From contig JAMCYN010000001.1 of NCBI GenBank assembly GCA_023474015.1, positions 1 to 64,000 on the forward strand: a DNA stretch of 64,000 bases, given 5' to 3'. Origin of the DNA: Armatimonadota bacterium. GTDB taxonomy: Bacteria; Armatimonadota; UBA5829. The notes below the pieces were generated by a model that worked only from the letters and a program-made list of their open reading frames with translations, ran no database searches and had not been told where the DNA came from. Shown in pieces: positions 19,227 through 28,102 of this stretch. Both the position numbers and the translations under genes were made by a program. Numbering within the stretch: position 1 is the first letter of the stretch; every line of letters starts with the position of its first letter.

Positions 19227-21428
19227 ATGAGAAGATATGTCAGTGCTTTATCCGCCGTGCTGCTGACACTGTTGTGTGTCTCAGCCAACGCGGCGGAGGT
19301 CAACCGTGATTTCCTGCTCGGCATAGGCGAGTTCACAAAGAGCACATACACTGTGCGTCTTGGTGGAGATGTGTTTGGCGATCCTTCCTTGCCGGCGGAT
19401 ACAGTTGCCAACGGATGGGTGCGCGTGGCCACCAGCCCAGGGCTCACATCCGACAACTACATATTCGACTTGACAACCACCCCAGGCTACCAGTATATAG
19501 CATTAAAAAATATCACGTCGAATACGGCCGCTCTCGAAGTATTTACGCAGATTGTGGTGGATGATACAAATCCCTACTGCCTGCATACCGGCGACACAGT
19601 AACTTTTGCCATTGAACGGATCAAGATGCGGGATTGGTCCGGGATTTCCTATGTGGATTCTTACATGAGCATAGTTGGCTTGGGTAGCAAGAAGCTCTCA
19701 TACTCAGCAATAGACTCCTCCGATTCCATAACAGCAACCGTACCCGTTGGAGCCAGCACCATAAAGCTCTCTGTCCGACTCTACACGCAAGGCGATCTGG
19801 GCATTCACACGCCCGCTCTCCTCATTTCTGGCGCGCACCTCTATGTTACACGCGCGGGAAGCAGATCCCACGAGATGGAGTATGTCCCGGCGGTACGCAA
19901 CAGGAACATAGCGACCAACAATGTAGGCTGGCATCCCAACTACAACAACGTCAGGTCCACGGCGCGAGACTATGATGAGATATCCACGAATGGCTGGGTC
20001 TATCCGAGCTTTTCGGCCATGCGTAAGCTCAACCCAAATATGCGGATATATCTCTACCAGACGGGTATGGCCATTCACGATATATCACCCGAATGGAACC
20101 CGCGGTGGTCGCAAAGCCCTCAGAGTTTCTCGGAAGTATTGTCCGGACATCCGAACTGGCTGATACCCGGCATCCCCGGGATACCGAATGGATACAAGAA
20201 CGAGCATGGGTACCTTAATCTCAACGGATATGCCGACAAGTACGCAGTTAGTGTTGTTACCGCGAGCGAGTATCAGACCAATTGGGTGCAGACAGTCATA
20301 GCAAAAGCAAAGACGTTGGGAGTAGACGGCGTCTGGATCGATGATTGCGGTACCTTAGTTCCAGAACATGACGCGGCTGTGCGGCAGCCGTGGGAAGTGC
20401 AGCAGTTTCTCCATGCGGTCATACCCAAGCTCAAGCAAGCCGGACTGCCGGTGGTGATCAATCAGGCCGAGGCCAACCTCGACGGAAGCTTGTCCTGGAA
20501 CCAAAACCCGCCACTGGTCTACCTGAGCCCGTTTTGGACACCGGATTCCACCTACCCGGCATCGGCGGGCTACAGCCCCAATACGGTTGATAATACGCCC
20601 GACGTATTCTTTCGCGAGTACAGCTTTATACGGTGGAACAGTCGATACGACAGCGCCTATTGGCTGAAATGCCTCAACGATCCCGCCATTATCGCGGATT
20701 GGAACTCAAGACTACCTGCGAGCAGTAATAGACGCCTGCAATATTCTGTCTGTTCCGACAACGAAATCAATTCGGCCTATGGAGCCGACGGATGGGTCCA
20801 ATTTGCGTTGGCGAGCTACCTGCTTTGTCAGAATTCCTATACGAGTTTTGGGGCGCATCTCGGGGAGAAGAGCGGATTCAAGTATCCGACCATCGACTAC
20901 TCCATCACCAAACGCCTCGGCGCTCCCGACGGCGACCATCAACCGTACAATGGCGACGCCTACCTTCGCTACCGCCGCTACAAGTCCACTGCCGATGGCG
21001 GCGTGGGCGGGGTGGTGGTAGTGAATGGCAATACCGACTCGTCGCGAAATTACACGCTCGACTTCGACGCCATTGATGAATCCGGAAACCGCATCGCCAC
21101 AGGCACGGTGATCACGCTAATGCCTCATACGGCTCGGATATTCCTTCAGCGCACCGATTCAGTAGATATCAAGATCACAGCTCCCACGCAGGGCGTCTCT
21201 CCGGGCCAGGTTATCACAGTTGTGCTCGACTACACGAATAAGAGCGCTTCGGAGGCGAAGAACGTTCAGTTGCGAGCGCGGGTTCCCGATGAGCTTACTT
21301 ACGTTTCCGGCAGCGCGGAGCAGTCCGGCGGGTATTTTGATTCAGAGACTAATACCGTGTGTTGGGTGGCGGCGACAGTCGGCGCGGGTGAGACCGGGTC
21401 CAGGCAGTTCAAGGCGCGAGTGAACTGA
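19227..21428 (+). CDS. Secreted glycoside-hydrolase-like protein with C-terminal DUF11-type domain
   Basis: 733 aa. A signal peptide (residues 1-23, ending SANA-AE) precedes a beta-rich N-terminal module (about 25-210). A TIM-barrel-like domain follows, with GWVYPSFSAMRKLNPNMRIY and GVDGVWIDDCGT, as in putative glycoside hydrolases of the GHL15 type; the Asp pair in WIDD is a candidate for catalysis. The C-terminal 90 residues look like one DUF11/CARD-like repeat (DIKITAPTQGVSPGQVITVV) and end abruptly, with no anchor. It may trim or degrade the polysaccharide made by this locus. Substrate is unknown. Confidence 0.65.
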   Translation: MRRYVSALSAVLLTLLCVSANAAEVNRDFLLGIGEFTKSTYTVRLGGDVFGDPSLPADTVANGWVRVATSPGLTSDNYIFDLTTTPGYQYIALKNITSNTAALEVFTQIVVDDTNPYCLHTGDTVTFAIERIKMRDWSGISYVDSYMSIVGLGSKKLSYSAIDSSDSITATVPVGASTIKLSVRLYTQGDLGIHTPALLISGAHLYVTRAGSRSHEMEYVPAVRNRNIATNNVGWHPNYNNVRSTARDYDEISTNGWVYPSFSAMRKLNPNMRIYLYQTGMAIHDISPEWNPRWSQSPQSFSEVLSGHPNWLIPGIPGIPNGYKNEHGYLNLNGYADKYAVSVVTASEYQTNWVQTVIAKAKTLGVDGVWIDDCGTLVPEHDAAVRQPWEVQQFLHAVIPKLKQAGLPVVINQAEANLDGSLSWNQNPPLVYLSPFWTPDSTYPASAGYSPNTVDNTPDVFFREYSFIRWNSRYDSAYWLKCLNDPAIIADWNSRLPASSNRRLQYSVCSDNEINSAYGADGWVQFALASYLLCQNSYTSFGAHLGEKSGFKYPTIDYSITKRLGAPDGDHQPYNGDAYLRYRRYKSTADGGVGGVVVVNGNTDSSRNYTLDFDAIDESGNRIATGTVITLMPHTARIFLQRTDSVDIKITAPTQGVSPGQVITVVLDYTNKSASEAKNVQLRARVPDELTYVSGSAEQSGGYFDSETNTVCWVAATVGAGETGSRQFKARVN

Positions 21429-21436
21429 CGCGGCGC

Positions 21437-22558
21437 TCACTGCGGGTAATGTCCGTCCAGAACTTGTCTCAGCCTCGCCGCTACCATCCGGCATTGCTCC
21501 TCCGTCAGGTGCGGCCCGATCGGTATGCTTAGAATTTCGCGATGAATCGCCTCGGATATCGGCAGGTCGCCTTCGCGGAAGCCGAGTTCCGAGTAGGCTT
21601 CCTGCAGATGCGGGGCGATGGGGTAGTGGATCAGAGTGCCGACGCCGGCGTCTTGGAGAACCTGCTGTAGAGCCTCACGCTGTTTCGTTCGTACGGCGAA
21701 CACGTGCCAGGCCGGGTCGGCCCAATTCGGCACGTGAGGCAACACCAGCCCCGTACTTTGCAACTCTTGCAGGTACACATCCGCGAGATTCTTGCGTCGA
21801 TGGTTCCATTCATCCAAGTATTTCAGCTTGACGCGCAGGATCGCGGCGTGGATTTCTTCCATGCGGCTGTTCATGCCCTGAATTTCATTCACATACTTCT
21901 GCCTTGAGCCATAGTTGCGCAGTAGGCGGATTTTGTCGGCGAGGGTGTCGCTGTCGGTGGTGACCGCCCCGGCGTCGCCGAACGCGCCGAGGTTTTTCGT
22001 GGGATAGAAGCTCCATGCTGTGATATCGCCCAGCGCACCCACGCGCTTGTCTTTGTAGCGTGCGCCGTGGGCCTGGGCTGCATCTTCAAGGACTAGCAAG
22101 CCGTGCCTGCGGGCAATCTCGATGATTGGGTCCATGTCCGCGGGCTGGCCGTAGAGGTGGACGGGCAGGATCGCTTTGGTGCGTGGCGTGATGGCGGCCT
22201 CTATCTTTGTCGGATCTATGTTGTAGGTCCGCTCGTCGGGCGCGACCGGGACAATCGTTCCCCCGGCGTAGCTGACCGCCAGCCAAGTCGCGATATATGT
22301 GTTGCTGGGGACTATGACCTCGTCTCCCGGCTCGACTCCCATGACTCGCAGCGATAGATGCAGCGCGTCCAGGCCGTTGCCGACTCCGACGCAGTGCTTC
22401 GCTTCGGTGTAGGCGGCGTATTCCTGCTCGAACGCTTCCAACTCCTTGCCGAGCAGATAGAACCCGCTGTCCATCACTCGCGCGATGGCCGAGTCGATCT
22501 CGGGCTTGAGTTCGGTATACGTCGGCTTTAGTTGGAGAAACGGAATGAAATCGTTCAT
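21437..22558 (-). CDS. DegT/DnrJ/EryC1/StrS-family sugar aminotransferase
   Basis: 373 aa from [17 protein letters not shown] at 22558; GAAGAAGG precedes the start. PLP-dependent type I fold: [43 protein letters not shown] (the PLP Asp-x2-Gln-Ala-His motif), and the Schiff-base lysine in [17 protein letters not shown]. The sequence is closest in memory to FdtB/QdtB-like enzymes that make 3-amino sugars, but WbpE-like ones are similar. It transfers an amino group from glutamate to a keto-sugar nucleotide. It faces away from a second aminotransferase set on the plus strand. Confidence 0.88.
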   Translation of the reverse strand: MNDFIPFLQLKPTYTELKPEIDSAIARVMDSGFYLLGKELEAFEQEYAAYTEAKHCVGVGNGLDALHLSLRVMGVEPGDEVIVPSNTYIATWLAVSYAGGTIVPVAPDERTYNIDPTKIEAAITPRTKAILPVHLYGQPADMDPIIEIARRHGLLVLEDAAQAHGARYKDKRVGALGDITAWSFYPTKNLGAFGDAGAVTTDSDTLADKIRLLRNYGSRQKYVNEIQGMNSRMEEIHAAILRVKLKYLDEWNHRRKNLADVYLQELQSTGLVLPHVPNWADPAWHVFAVRTKQREALQQVLQDAGVGTLIHYPIAPHLQEAYSELGFREGDLPISEAIHREILSIPIGPHLTEEQCRMVAARLRQVLDGHYPQ

Positions 22559-22576
22559 TATTGCGCCTTCTTCAAT

Positions 22577-22626
22577 GGGATTGCAAATCCCTAGATTGCC
22601 CTTTCCGTCCCGGATTGCAAATCCGG
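22577..22626. repeat. Two palindromes sharing the core GGATTGCAAATCC
   Basis: Perfect palindromes lie at 22577-22591 (GGGATTGCAAATCCC) and 22610-22626 (CCGGATTGCAAATCCGG), 18 bp apart. They sit just upstream of the minus-strand aminotransferase and may be operator sites or a small dispersed repeat. Confidence 0.7.
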
Positions 22627-22832
22627 ACGAACGAAGTGTAGCCAACTATTATATCGGCATATTGCGATGTGAGCTTACAACAATTCGCTTGTGAATGGGA
22701 TGATAATGGCCGATATAAGAATGAGCCGGGCATTTGGAGGGTGGTCAGGAACGTATATGCGTCCCGGCTGCGTATGGCATAATAGGGATGAGGTTATCTT
22801 ATTCAGCGGACATTGGAGAGGAGGGCGGAGGT

Positions 22833-23489
22833 TTGACGACCCCCGAAGTGATACTCGGTAAGGATGTAACAATTGACGACGCGGTCAAGCTTGGTTATCT
22901 GACCGGGCGGAAGATCAAGGATTACACGCTGCGGATAGGTGACGGCGCCTGTATCAGGTTTGGCACTGTGATCTATTGCGGCACGACTATCGGCAAGGGT
23001 CTGGCCACCGGCCATAATGTCACTATCCGTGAAGAGAACGAGATCGGCGACAATTTCAACGTCTGGAACTGTACCACCATCGACTACGGCTGCAAGATCG
23101 GCAATAACGTCAAGATTCACTGCAATTGCTACGTCGCGCAGTTCACCGTCGTCGAAGACAACGCATTCATGGCGCCGGGGGTGACCATTGCGAACGATAT
23201 CCACCCCGGCTGCGATTTCTCGGGTAAGTGCATGAGGGGGCCTCACATCGAGGAAGGGGTCGAGATCGGTGTTAACGTGACGATTCTCCCGTTCGTGCGG
23301 ATCGGCGCCCACTCGGTCATCGGGTCGGGCACGGTCATCACCAAGGACATTCCTCCGGGTTCGGTTGTGGTCGGCAACCCCGGAAGAGTGATTTGCTCCA
23401 TACACGATCTCAAATGCCAGTCCGGGTTGACAGAGAGGCCATACGGGGATATACTCCTTAATGGCTCCGCTGTGCCCCGGCAAGATTAG
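22833..23489 (+). CDS. Left-handed beta-helix (hexapeptide) sugar N-acyltransferase
   Basis: About 218 aa from the TTG at 22833, preceded by GGAGAGGAGGGCGGAGG. Rows of hexapeptide repeats (I-G-x-x-x-x) run from about residue 45 to 185: KGLATGHNVTI, IGDNFNVWNCTTID, IGNNVKIHCNC, VEIGVNVTILPFVRIGAHS, ending PPGSVVVGNPGRVI. The family includes WbpD, WlbB and FdtC, which N-acetylate amino-sugar nucleotides. Lying between two aminotransferases supports that role. The acyl group is presumably acetyl. Confidence 0.83.
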   Translation: MTTPEVILGKDVTIDDAVKLGYLTGRKIKDYTLRIGDGACIRFGTVIYCGTTIGKGLATGHNVTIREENEIGDNFNVWNCTTIDYGCKIGNNVKIHCNCYVAQFTVVEDNAFMAPGVTIANDIHPGCDFSGKCMRGPHIEEGVEIGVNVTILPFVRIGAHSVIGSGTVITKDIPPGSVVVGNPGRVICSIHDLKCQSGLTERPYGDILLNGSAVPRQD

Positions 23490-23498
23490 AGGTAGTTA

Positions 23499-24599
23499 AT
23501 GGTTCCCCTTATCGATCTAAAAATCCAGCACCGCTCTATCGCACCTGAAATCGAGACGGCAATTAAACGCGTCTGTGACAACACAGCTTTTATTCTAAGC
23601 GACGAGATGAAGGAGTTCGAGTCGGAGTTCGCGGCATACTGCGGCGCGAAGCACGGTGTCGGCGTTGCGAACGGAACCGAGGCTCTGTTTTTAGCCCTGA
23701 CGGCCATGGGGATCGGCCCCGGCGATGAAGTAATCGTGCCCACCAACACGTTTATCGCCTCTGCCGCCGTAATCTCCCACGCGGGCGCGACTCCTGTGTT
23801 TGTTGACTGCGACCCAGAAACCTACTGCATCGACCCGGCCAGAGTCGCGAGCGCCATAACACCAAGGACGAAGGCCGTCATACCCGTGCATCTTTATGGG
23901 CATTCCGCCGATATGGACGCAATTATGAACATCGCGCGCGGCAGCGGTATAAAAGTTATCGAAGACTGCGCGCAGGCCCATGGAACGCAGTACAAGGGGC
24001 GGCAGGTCGGCTCGATTGGCGACGCCGCCGGGTTTAGTTTTTATCCCAGCAAAACGCTTGGCGCCTACGGCGATGCGGGTATTGTGCTTACGAACAGCGA
24101 TGAGATTTCCGAGAAGCTCAAGCTTCTGCGCGACAACGGACGCACCACGTGGTACGAGCACGCGATCATCGGCTATAATATGCGCCTGGACGGCATCCAG
24201 GCCGCCATTCTGAGGGTCAAGCTGAAGCATCTGGACAAGTGGGTGGACGGCAGGCGGGCTCATGCAGCTCAATATCAGGAAATGCTCTCGGATGTCAGCG
24301 GACTTGCGCTACCGGTCGAAAAGCCTTATGCCAAGCATTCATACTATGTCTATGTGGTGCGGGTCAAGGACCGCGAGAACGTGATGGCCAGGCTCAAGGA
24401 GAAGGGCTGCGGGTGCGGGATTCACTATCCGCTGCCGCTGCACCTCCAGCCGGCGTTCAGTTTCCTTGGTGGAAAGGCGGGGGACTGCCCCGTCGCCGAG
24501 GAGTATGCAAAGCAGATAGTATCGATTCCGATGTTCCCGGAGCTTACCAGGGAGCAGGTTTCCGAGGCGGCATCGATTATAAGGGAAGTTGTCGGTTGA
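23499..24599 (+). CDS. DegT/DnrJ/EryC1/StrS-family sugar aminotransferase
   Basis: 366 aa. PLP fold with VGVANGTEALFLAL, GDEVIVPTNTFIASAA, VIEDCAQAHGTQY and the Schiff-base lysine in FSFYPSKTLGAYGDAGI. It resembles the minus-strand aminotransferase (both have LPVHLYG-like and IHYPL/IHYPI segments), so the two are probably old paralogues. WbpE/WlbC, which make UDP-2,3-diamino sugars, are of this type, and the acyltransferase upstream and Gfo/Idh enzyme downstream fit that route. Its TGA stop is provided by the first unit of a GTTGAC-type repeat. Confidence 0.88.
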   Translation: MVPLIDLKIQHRSIAPEIETAIKRVCDNTAFILSDEMKEFESEFAAYCGAKHGVGVANGTEALFLALTAMGIGPGDEVIVPTNTFIASAAVISHAGATPVFVDCDPETYCIDPARVASAITPRTKAVIPVHLYGHSADMDAIMNIARGSGIKVIEDCAQAHGTQYKGRQVGSIGDAAGFSFYPSKTLGAYGDAGIVLTNSDEISEKLKLLRDNGRTTWYEHAIIGYNMRLDGIQAAILRVKLKHLDKWVDGRRAHAAQYQEMLSDVSGLALPVEKPYAKHSYYVYVVRVKDRENVMARLKEKGCGCGIHYPLPLHLQPAFSFLGGKAGDCPVAEEYAKQIVSIPMFPELTREQVSEAASIIREVVG

Positions 24600-24671
24600 C
24601 AGTTGTCAGTTGACGGTTGAAGGGAGTATTCCCTTCTCCAACTGTCAACTGTCAACTGAGAACTGTTTTTT
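24594..24671. repeat. Heptad-unit hairpin repeat (AGTTGAC type)
   Basis: The left arm is a run of degenerate 7-mers (GTTGACA GTTGTCA GTTGACG), the centre is GAAGGGAGTATTCCCTTC, and the right arm is the reverse complement (CAACTGTCAACTGTCAACTG). Six T residues follow (24666-24671), so it may also act as a terminator for the aminotransferase unit. Confidence 0.85.
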
Positions 24672-24731
24672 GAGTCGCCGTAAGAGCGGCCATGCACACC
24701 GAGAGGGGTAATGGAGAGAGGTAACCGTGGC

Positions 24732-25433
24732 ATGTCTACGCTGCAAGGCGCTGCCGGTAGTGAAAGCGCAACACAAATCTACGAAGTGAGAGCGATCAAA
24801 CCATACAGGGCGAAACGGGTATTTGACCTGATTGCCGCGTCGCTGGGTCTGATTATCGCGGCTCCGCTGGCCGCCGTCATTGCTTTGCTGATAAAGCTGA
24901 CGAGTCCCGGCCCCGTGCTGTTCAGGCAGTCGAGGATCGGTAAGGACGGCAAGGAGTTCAAGTTCTACAAGTTCCGTAGTATGCGGAGCGACTGTGACGA
25001 CGCGTCCCACCGACAGTATATGAAGCTCTTTATCGAGGGCAAAGAGGAAGAACTCGGCAGGCTCCAGCGAGGGAAGAAGCTCTATAAGATGACCTGCGAC
25101 GACCGGGTCACCGCTATCGGCCGGTTCCTCAGGCGCACGAGCCTGGATGAGCTGCCGCAGCTCCTGAACGTGCTAAACGGCGACATGACGGTCGTGGGGC
25201 CAAGGCCGCACATTCCTTATGAGGTGGACCTCTACAAGGACTGGCATCGTCGCCGTCTCAAGGGCCTACCTGGAATTACCGGTTGGTGGCAGATACATGG
25301 CCGGAGCAGGGTCACGTTCGATGAGAGCGTGAAAATGGATATCTGGTACCTCGAGCACCAGTCGCTCATTCTCGATATCCGCATCATGTTTCGCACGGTC
25401 ACGAAGGCAATCGTTGGCAGGGGCGCGTGCTGA
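24732..25433 (+). CDS. Initiating sugar-phosphate transferase (bacterial sugar transferase family)
   Basis: 233 aa from the ATG at 24732 (GAGAGAGG upstream); 24711 is an alternative. One N-terminal membrane segment (residues about 23-50, IAASLGLIIAAPLAAVIALL) precedes the catalytic domain: GPVLFRQSRIGKDGKEF, KFYKFRSMR, TSLDELPQLLNVLNGDM, VGPRP and GITGWWQ. Such enzymes (WcaJ, PglC, EpsL) move a sugar-1-phosphate from a nucleotide sugar to undecaprenyl phosphate and so start repeat-unit assembly. It is short, without the extra four helices of WbaP. The polysaccharide made by the upstream enzymes probably begins here. Confidence 0.9.
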   Translation: MSTLQGAAGSESATQIYEVRAIKPYRAKRVFDLIAASLGLIIAAPLAAVIALLIKLTSPGPVLFRQSRIGKDGKEFKFYKFRSMRSDCDDASHRQYMKLFIEGKEEELGRLQRGKKLYKMTCDDRVTAIGRFLRRTSLDELPQLLNVLNGDMTVVGPRPHIPYEVDLYKDWHRRRLKGLPGITGWWQIHGRSRVTFDESVKMDIWYLEHQSLILDIRIMFRTVTKAIVGRGAC

Positions 25434-25434
25434 G

Positions 25435-25520
25435 AACAGTTACGGGTTATGAGTTGAGAGTTTTCGGGTTGGCGAAGGGACTCTTCCCAACTCGTAACCC
25501 GCAACTCGCAAACCTATAAC
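25435..25520. repeat. Octad-unit hairpin repeat (GGGTTATGAGTTG type)
   Basis: The left arm has degenerate units (GTTACGG GTTATGA GTTGAGA GTTTTCG GGTTGG), the centre is GCGAAGGGACTCTTCCC, and the right arm is roughly complementary (AACTCGTAACCCGCAACTCG). It lies between the sugar transferase and the Gfo/Idh gene. Confidence 0.75.
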
Positions 25521-25533
25521 TACGGGGGGAGTC

Positions 25534-26544
25534 ATGTCTATCAAGCTAGGTGTAGTTGGGGCGGGCTATTGGGGACCCAACATCATCCGCAACTTCAATC
25601 AAATTCCCACATGTGAAATGGCCGTATGCTGCGACAAGGACGAAAAGCGTCTGACGCACATGGGCCGACTTTATCCGACGCTCAAGACCACGACGAACTA
25701 CGACGACATCGTAGGCGATTCATCGATTGACGCTGTCGCCGTCTGCACTCATGTCTCCGCGCATTATCCACTCGCTAAGAAGGCGCTCGAGGCGGGCAAG
25801 CACGTCCTGATCGAGAAGCCGATGACGGCCAGAGTCGACGAGGCCGAGGAACTGGTCGCGCTGGCGAAGAAGAACGGCCTGGTGCTGATGGTGGACCACA
25901 CTTTCGAGTATACGGCCGGCGTCAACAAGATGAAGGAGATCATCGAGAGCGGCATACTTGGCGATGTGCTCTACGTGCACTGCTCCAGGCTCAATCTCGG
26001 CATTTTTCAGCGCGACATCAACGTGGTCTGGGACCTCGCGCCGCACGACCTGTCGGTGATACTCTACGCGACCGGCCTGAAGCCCAGGAGCGTCCGCACG
26101 GTCGGCATGAAGCTGCTGCACCCCAAGGTCGAGGACATGGCGTTTGTCACCCTGAACTGCGCCAATAACGCCAGCGCCGTCATCCACGTGAGCTGGGTGG
26201 ACCCGCGCAAGGTCCGCACGGCGTGCGTGGTCGGCACGAAGCAGATGCTGGTCTACGATGATCTCGACCCGCTGGCCAAGATTCAGATATTCGACAAGGG
26301 CGTCGAGAACCCGCCGCACTACGACACCTTCGGCGAGTTCCTGTGCTCGTATCACTACGGCGACATCCACATGCCCCGCCTGCAGGAGGCCGAGCCGCTG
26401 AGCGTGATGTGCAAGCACTTCCTGGAGTGTATCGAGACCGGCAAGACCCCGCGCAGCTCCGGCGAGAGCGGGCTGAATATGGTGAGACTGCTGGCCGCGT
26501 CAGACCAGTCGATAGCCCAGAACGGGGCGGAGATTACGCTGTAG
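25534..26544 (+). CDS. Gfo/Idh/MocA-family sugar-nucleotide oxidoreductase
   Basis: 336 aa. The Rossmann motif VGAGYWGPNIIRNF is at the N-terminus, the substrate-binding EKPM (H-V-L-I-E-K-P) near residue 92, then VDHTFEY and WDLAPHDLSVI, which contains the usual H-D-L of the active site. WbpB and WlbA are in this family and oxidise C3 of UDP-HexNAc acids before transamination. With the aminotransferase and acyltransferase upstream, a 3-amino sugar route is plausible, but no UDP-HexNAc 6-dehydrogenase (WbpA) is visible. The start has GGGGGGAG nearby. Confidence 0.85.
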   Translation: MSIKLGVVGAGYWGPNIIRNFNQIPTCEMAVCCDKDEKRLTHMGRLYPTLKTTTNYDDIVGDSSIDAVAVCTHVSAHYPLAKKALEAGKHVLIEKPMTARVDEAEELVALAKKNGLVLMVDHTFEYTAGVNKMKEIIESGILGDVLYVHCSRLNLGIFQRDINVVWDLAPHDLSVILYATGLKPRSVRTVGMKLLHPKVEDMAFVTLNCANNASAVIHVSWVDPRKVRTACVVGTKQMLVYDDLDPLAKIQIFDKGVENPPHYDTFGEFLCSYHYGDIHMPRLQEAEPLSVMCKHFLECIETGKTPRSSGESGLNMVRLLAASDQSIAQNGAEITL

Positions 26545-26553
26545 GCTCCAACC

Positions 26554-26657
26554 TTGTCATTCTGAGCCGCAGGCGAAGAATCTGCTTTTTTGCCTTGGTC
26601 ATAGTGCATACCTTCGTTGCAAAGCAGATTCTTCGTCGTTCCTCCTCAGAATGACAA
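26554..26657. repeat. Inverted repeat, TCATTCTGAG...GAAGAATCTGC family, copy 1
   Basis: The left arm at 26554-26588 (TTGTCATTCTGAG then GGCGAAGAATCTGCTTT) pairs with the right arm at 26621-26657 (AAAGCAGATTCTTCG then CTCAGAATGACAA). A second copy lies at 39705-39803. It sits between convergent genes and could serve as a two-way terminator. Confidence 0.85.
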
Positions 26658-26682
26658 CTTGTGTGACGCTCGGCATGAGATG

Positions 26683-26868
26683 TCACTTCATTTGGCACTC
26701 GTGCATCTCCCTCAGCTTCAGCGGCGGTACCTGACCGCAAATCTCGCAGACGAAGTGCGTCGGATCGGAGTTGTCTGACTCCTTCGCCAGACGGGCGTAG
26801 CCTGGGGAAATGGTCTTAAGTTTCTCGTAGTCCTCGTCGGTGATATGATAGGCGTGCTCATCGCACAT
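26683..26868 (-). CDS. Small zinc-ribbon-like hypothetical protein
   Basis: 61 aa (MCDEHAYHITDEDYEKL start). It has CEIC in FVCEICGQVPPL near residue 41 and an N-terminal MCDEH plus terminal HEC, which could complete a metal site. It begins 12 bp after the cysteine synthase stop, in the same direction and with a weak GAAGAAG ribosome site, so it is probably translated from the cysK transcript. I do not recognise the family. The codon pattern is coherent and the acidic and aromatic composition looks real, but its small size keeps certainty modest. Confidence 0.55.
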   Translation of the reverse strand: MCDEHAYHITDEDYEKLKTISPGYARLAKESDNSDPTHFVCEICGQVPPLKLREMHECQMK

Positions 26869-26879
26869 CAGCAACTTCT

Positions 26880-27851
26880 TCAAATTACCCCGCTCACGTC
26901 CATTCCCTCGAACAGCGCCGTGCTCAGGTATCGCTCGGAGGCGTCGGGGAAGATGACCACTATCGTTTTGCCCGCGAACTCGTCCAGTCGGGCGATGCGG
27001 TCCGCGACCGCCATCGCCGCCCCGCACGATATGCCGACCAGTATGCCTTCTTCTTTCGGCAGCCTGCGGGCATACTCGATGGATTCCTCGCTGGTCACGG
27101 TCTCGACCCTGTCCACGAGCGAGAGGTCCAGCACGTCCGGCACGAAGCCCGCGCCTATGCCTTGAATCTTGTGGGGGCCGGGCTTGATCTCCTGGTCCAT
27201 TATCGTCTGGGTAAGCACCGGCGACTCGACCGGCTCGACCGCTATGGATGTGATATGCTTGTCCTTGACGCACTTCATGTAGCGGGATACGCCTGTAATC
27301 GTGCCTCCGGTCCCCACACCCGATACAAGCACGTCGATTTTGCCGTCGGTGTCGTTCCATATCTCGGGGCCGGTGGTTTCCTCGTGAACAGCGGGGTTGG
27401 CGGGGTTATTGAACTGCTGAGGCATGAAATACTTGTCCGGGTCCATCCCCACCATCTCCTCGGCCCTCATAATCGCGCCCTTCATGCCCTTTGCGCCCTC
27501 GGTAAGGATCAGCTTCGCACCCAAGGCCGCGAGCACTTTTCGGCGCTCGATGCTCATCGTTTCGGGCATGGTGAGCGTGACTGGATAGCCCCTCGCCGCG
27601 CCCACGAAAGCCAGCGCGATGCCCGTGTTGCCGCTCGTCGGCTCGATGATATGCTTGCCTGGGTGGAGATTGCCGCGCACCTCCGCGTCCCATATCATCG
27701 CCGCCCCTATCCGGCATTTGACCGAATATGCGGGGTTGCGGCCCTCGATCTTCGCAAGTACAGTTGCCTTCGCCCCTTGCGTGATGTGGTTGATCTTCAC
27801 AAGTGGCGTGCGTCCTATGCTGTATGAATTGTCCTCGAACCAGTTCGCCAT
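26880..27851 (-). CDS. cysK: Cysteine synthase (O-acetylserine sulfhydrylase)
   Basis: 323 aa from [27 protein letters not shown] lies directly upstream of this ATG, which makes 27851 the start rather than 27866. PLP fold type II: Schiff-base lysine in [11 protein letters not shown], substrate loop [12 protein letters not shown], phosphate-binding [14 protein letters not shown] and the C-terminal [11 protein letters not shown]. It converts O-acetylserine and sulfide to cysteine. SVKCRIG replaces the commoner SVKDRI, as in some CysK lineages. It lies near, but not in, the metY sulfur operon. Confidence 0.92.
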   Translation of the reverse strand: MANWFEDNSYSIGRTPLVKINHITQGAKATVLAKIEGRNPAYSVKCRIGAAMIWDAEVRGNLHPGKHIIEPTSGNTGIALAFVGAARGYPVTLTMPETMSIERRKVLAALGAKLILTEGAKGMKGAIMRAEEMVGMDPDKYFMPQQFNNPANPAVHEETTGPEIWNDTDGKIDVLVSGVGTGGTITGVSRYMKCVKDKHITSIAVEPVESPVLTQTIMDQEIKPGPHKIQGIGAGFVPDVLDLSLVDRVETVTSEESIEYARRLPKEEGILVGISCGAAMAVADRIARLDEFAGKTIVVIFPDASERYLSTALFEGMDVSGVI

Positions 27852-27979
27852 TTCATCCTCCGGCAATCGCTGAGTCTATTTCCTAGTTACCCGTGGGCTG
27901 TGTGCGGCAAACTCAGCCTCTCAGCCGCTCAATTAGTCCAAACATTATATCACTCCCGATCTCGCATCGCGTTGGCAAA

Positions 27980-28089
27980 GGGAAGGAATTTAACCACGAA
28001 ATAACGAAAAAAAACGAAAGCACGAAAGGGAATGGATGCCCTTTTCGTGTTTTCGTTCCTTTCGTGCTTTCGTGGTTGATTCCCTTCCC
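27980..28089. repeat. Octad-unit hairpin repeat (ACGAAAGC type)
   Basis: Long near-perfect inverted repeat: left arm 27980-28030 (GGGAAGGAATTTAACCACGA then ACGAAA units, ending CACGAAAGGG), right arm 28039-28089 (CCCTTTTCGTG, TTTTCGTTCC, TTTCGTGC, TTTCGTGGTTG). It fills the gap between cysK and the NUDIX gene and keeps a frame open upstream of the latter. Confidence 0.88.
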
Positions 28090-28102
28090 AGGAGCATTCT
28101 TG

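Noticed and set aside
27893..28102. N-terminal extension of the NUDIX protein
   Set aside because: It translates the ACGAAAGC hairpin repeat and has no ribosome site; the ATG at 28103 has AGGAG.
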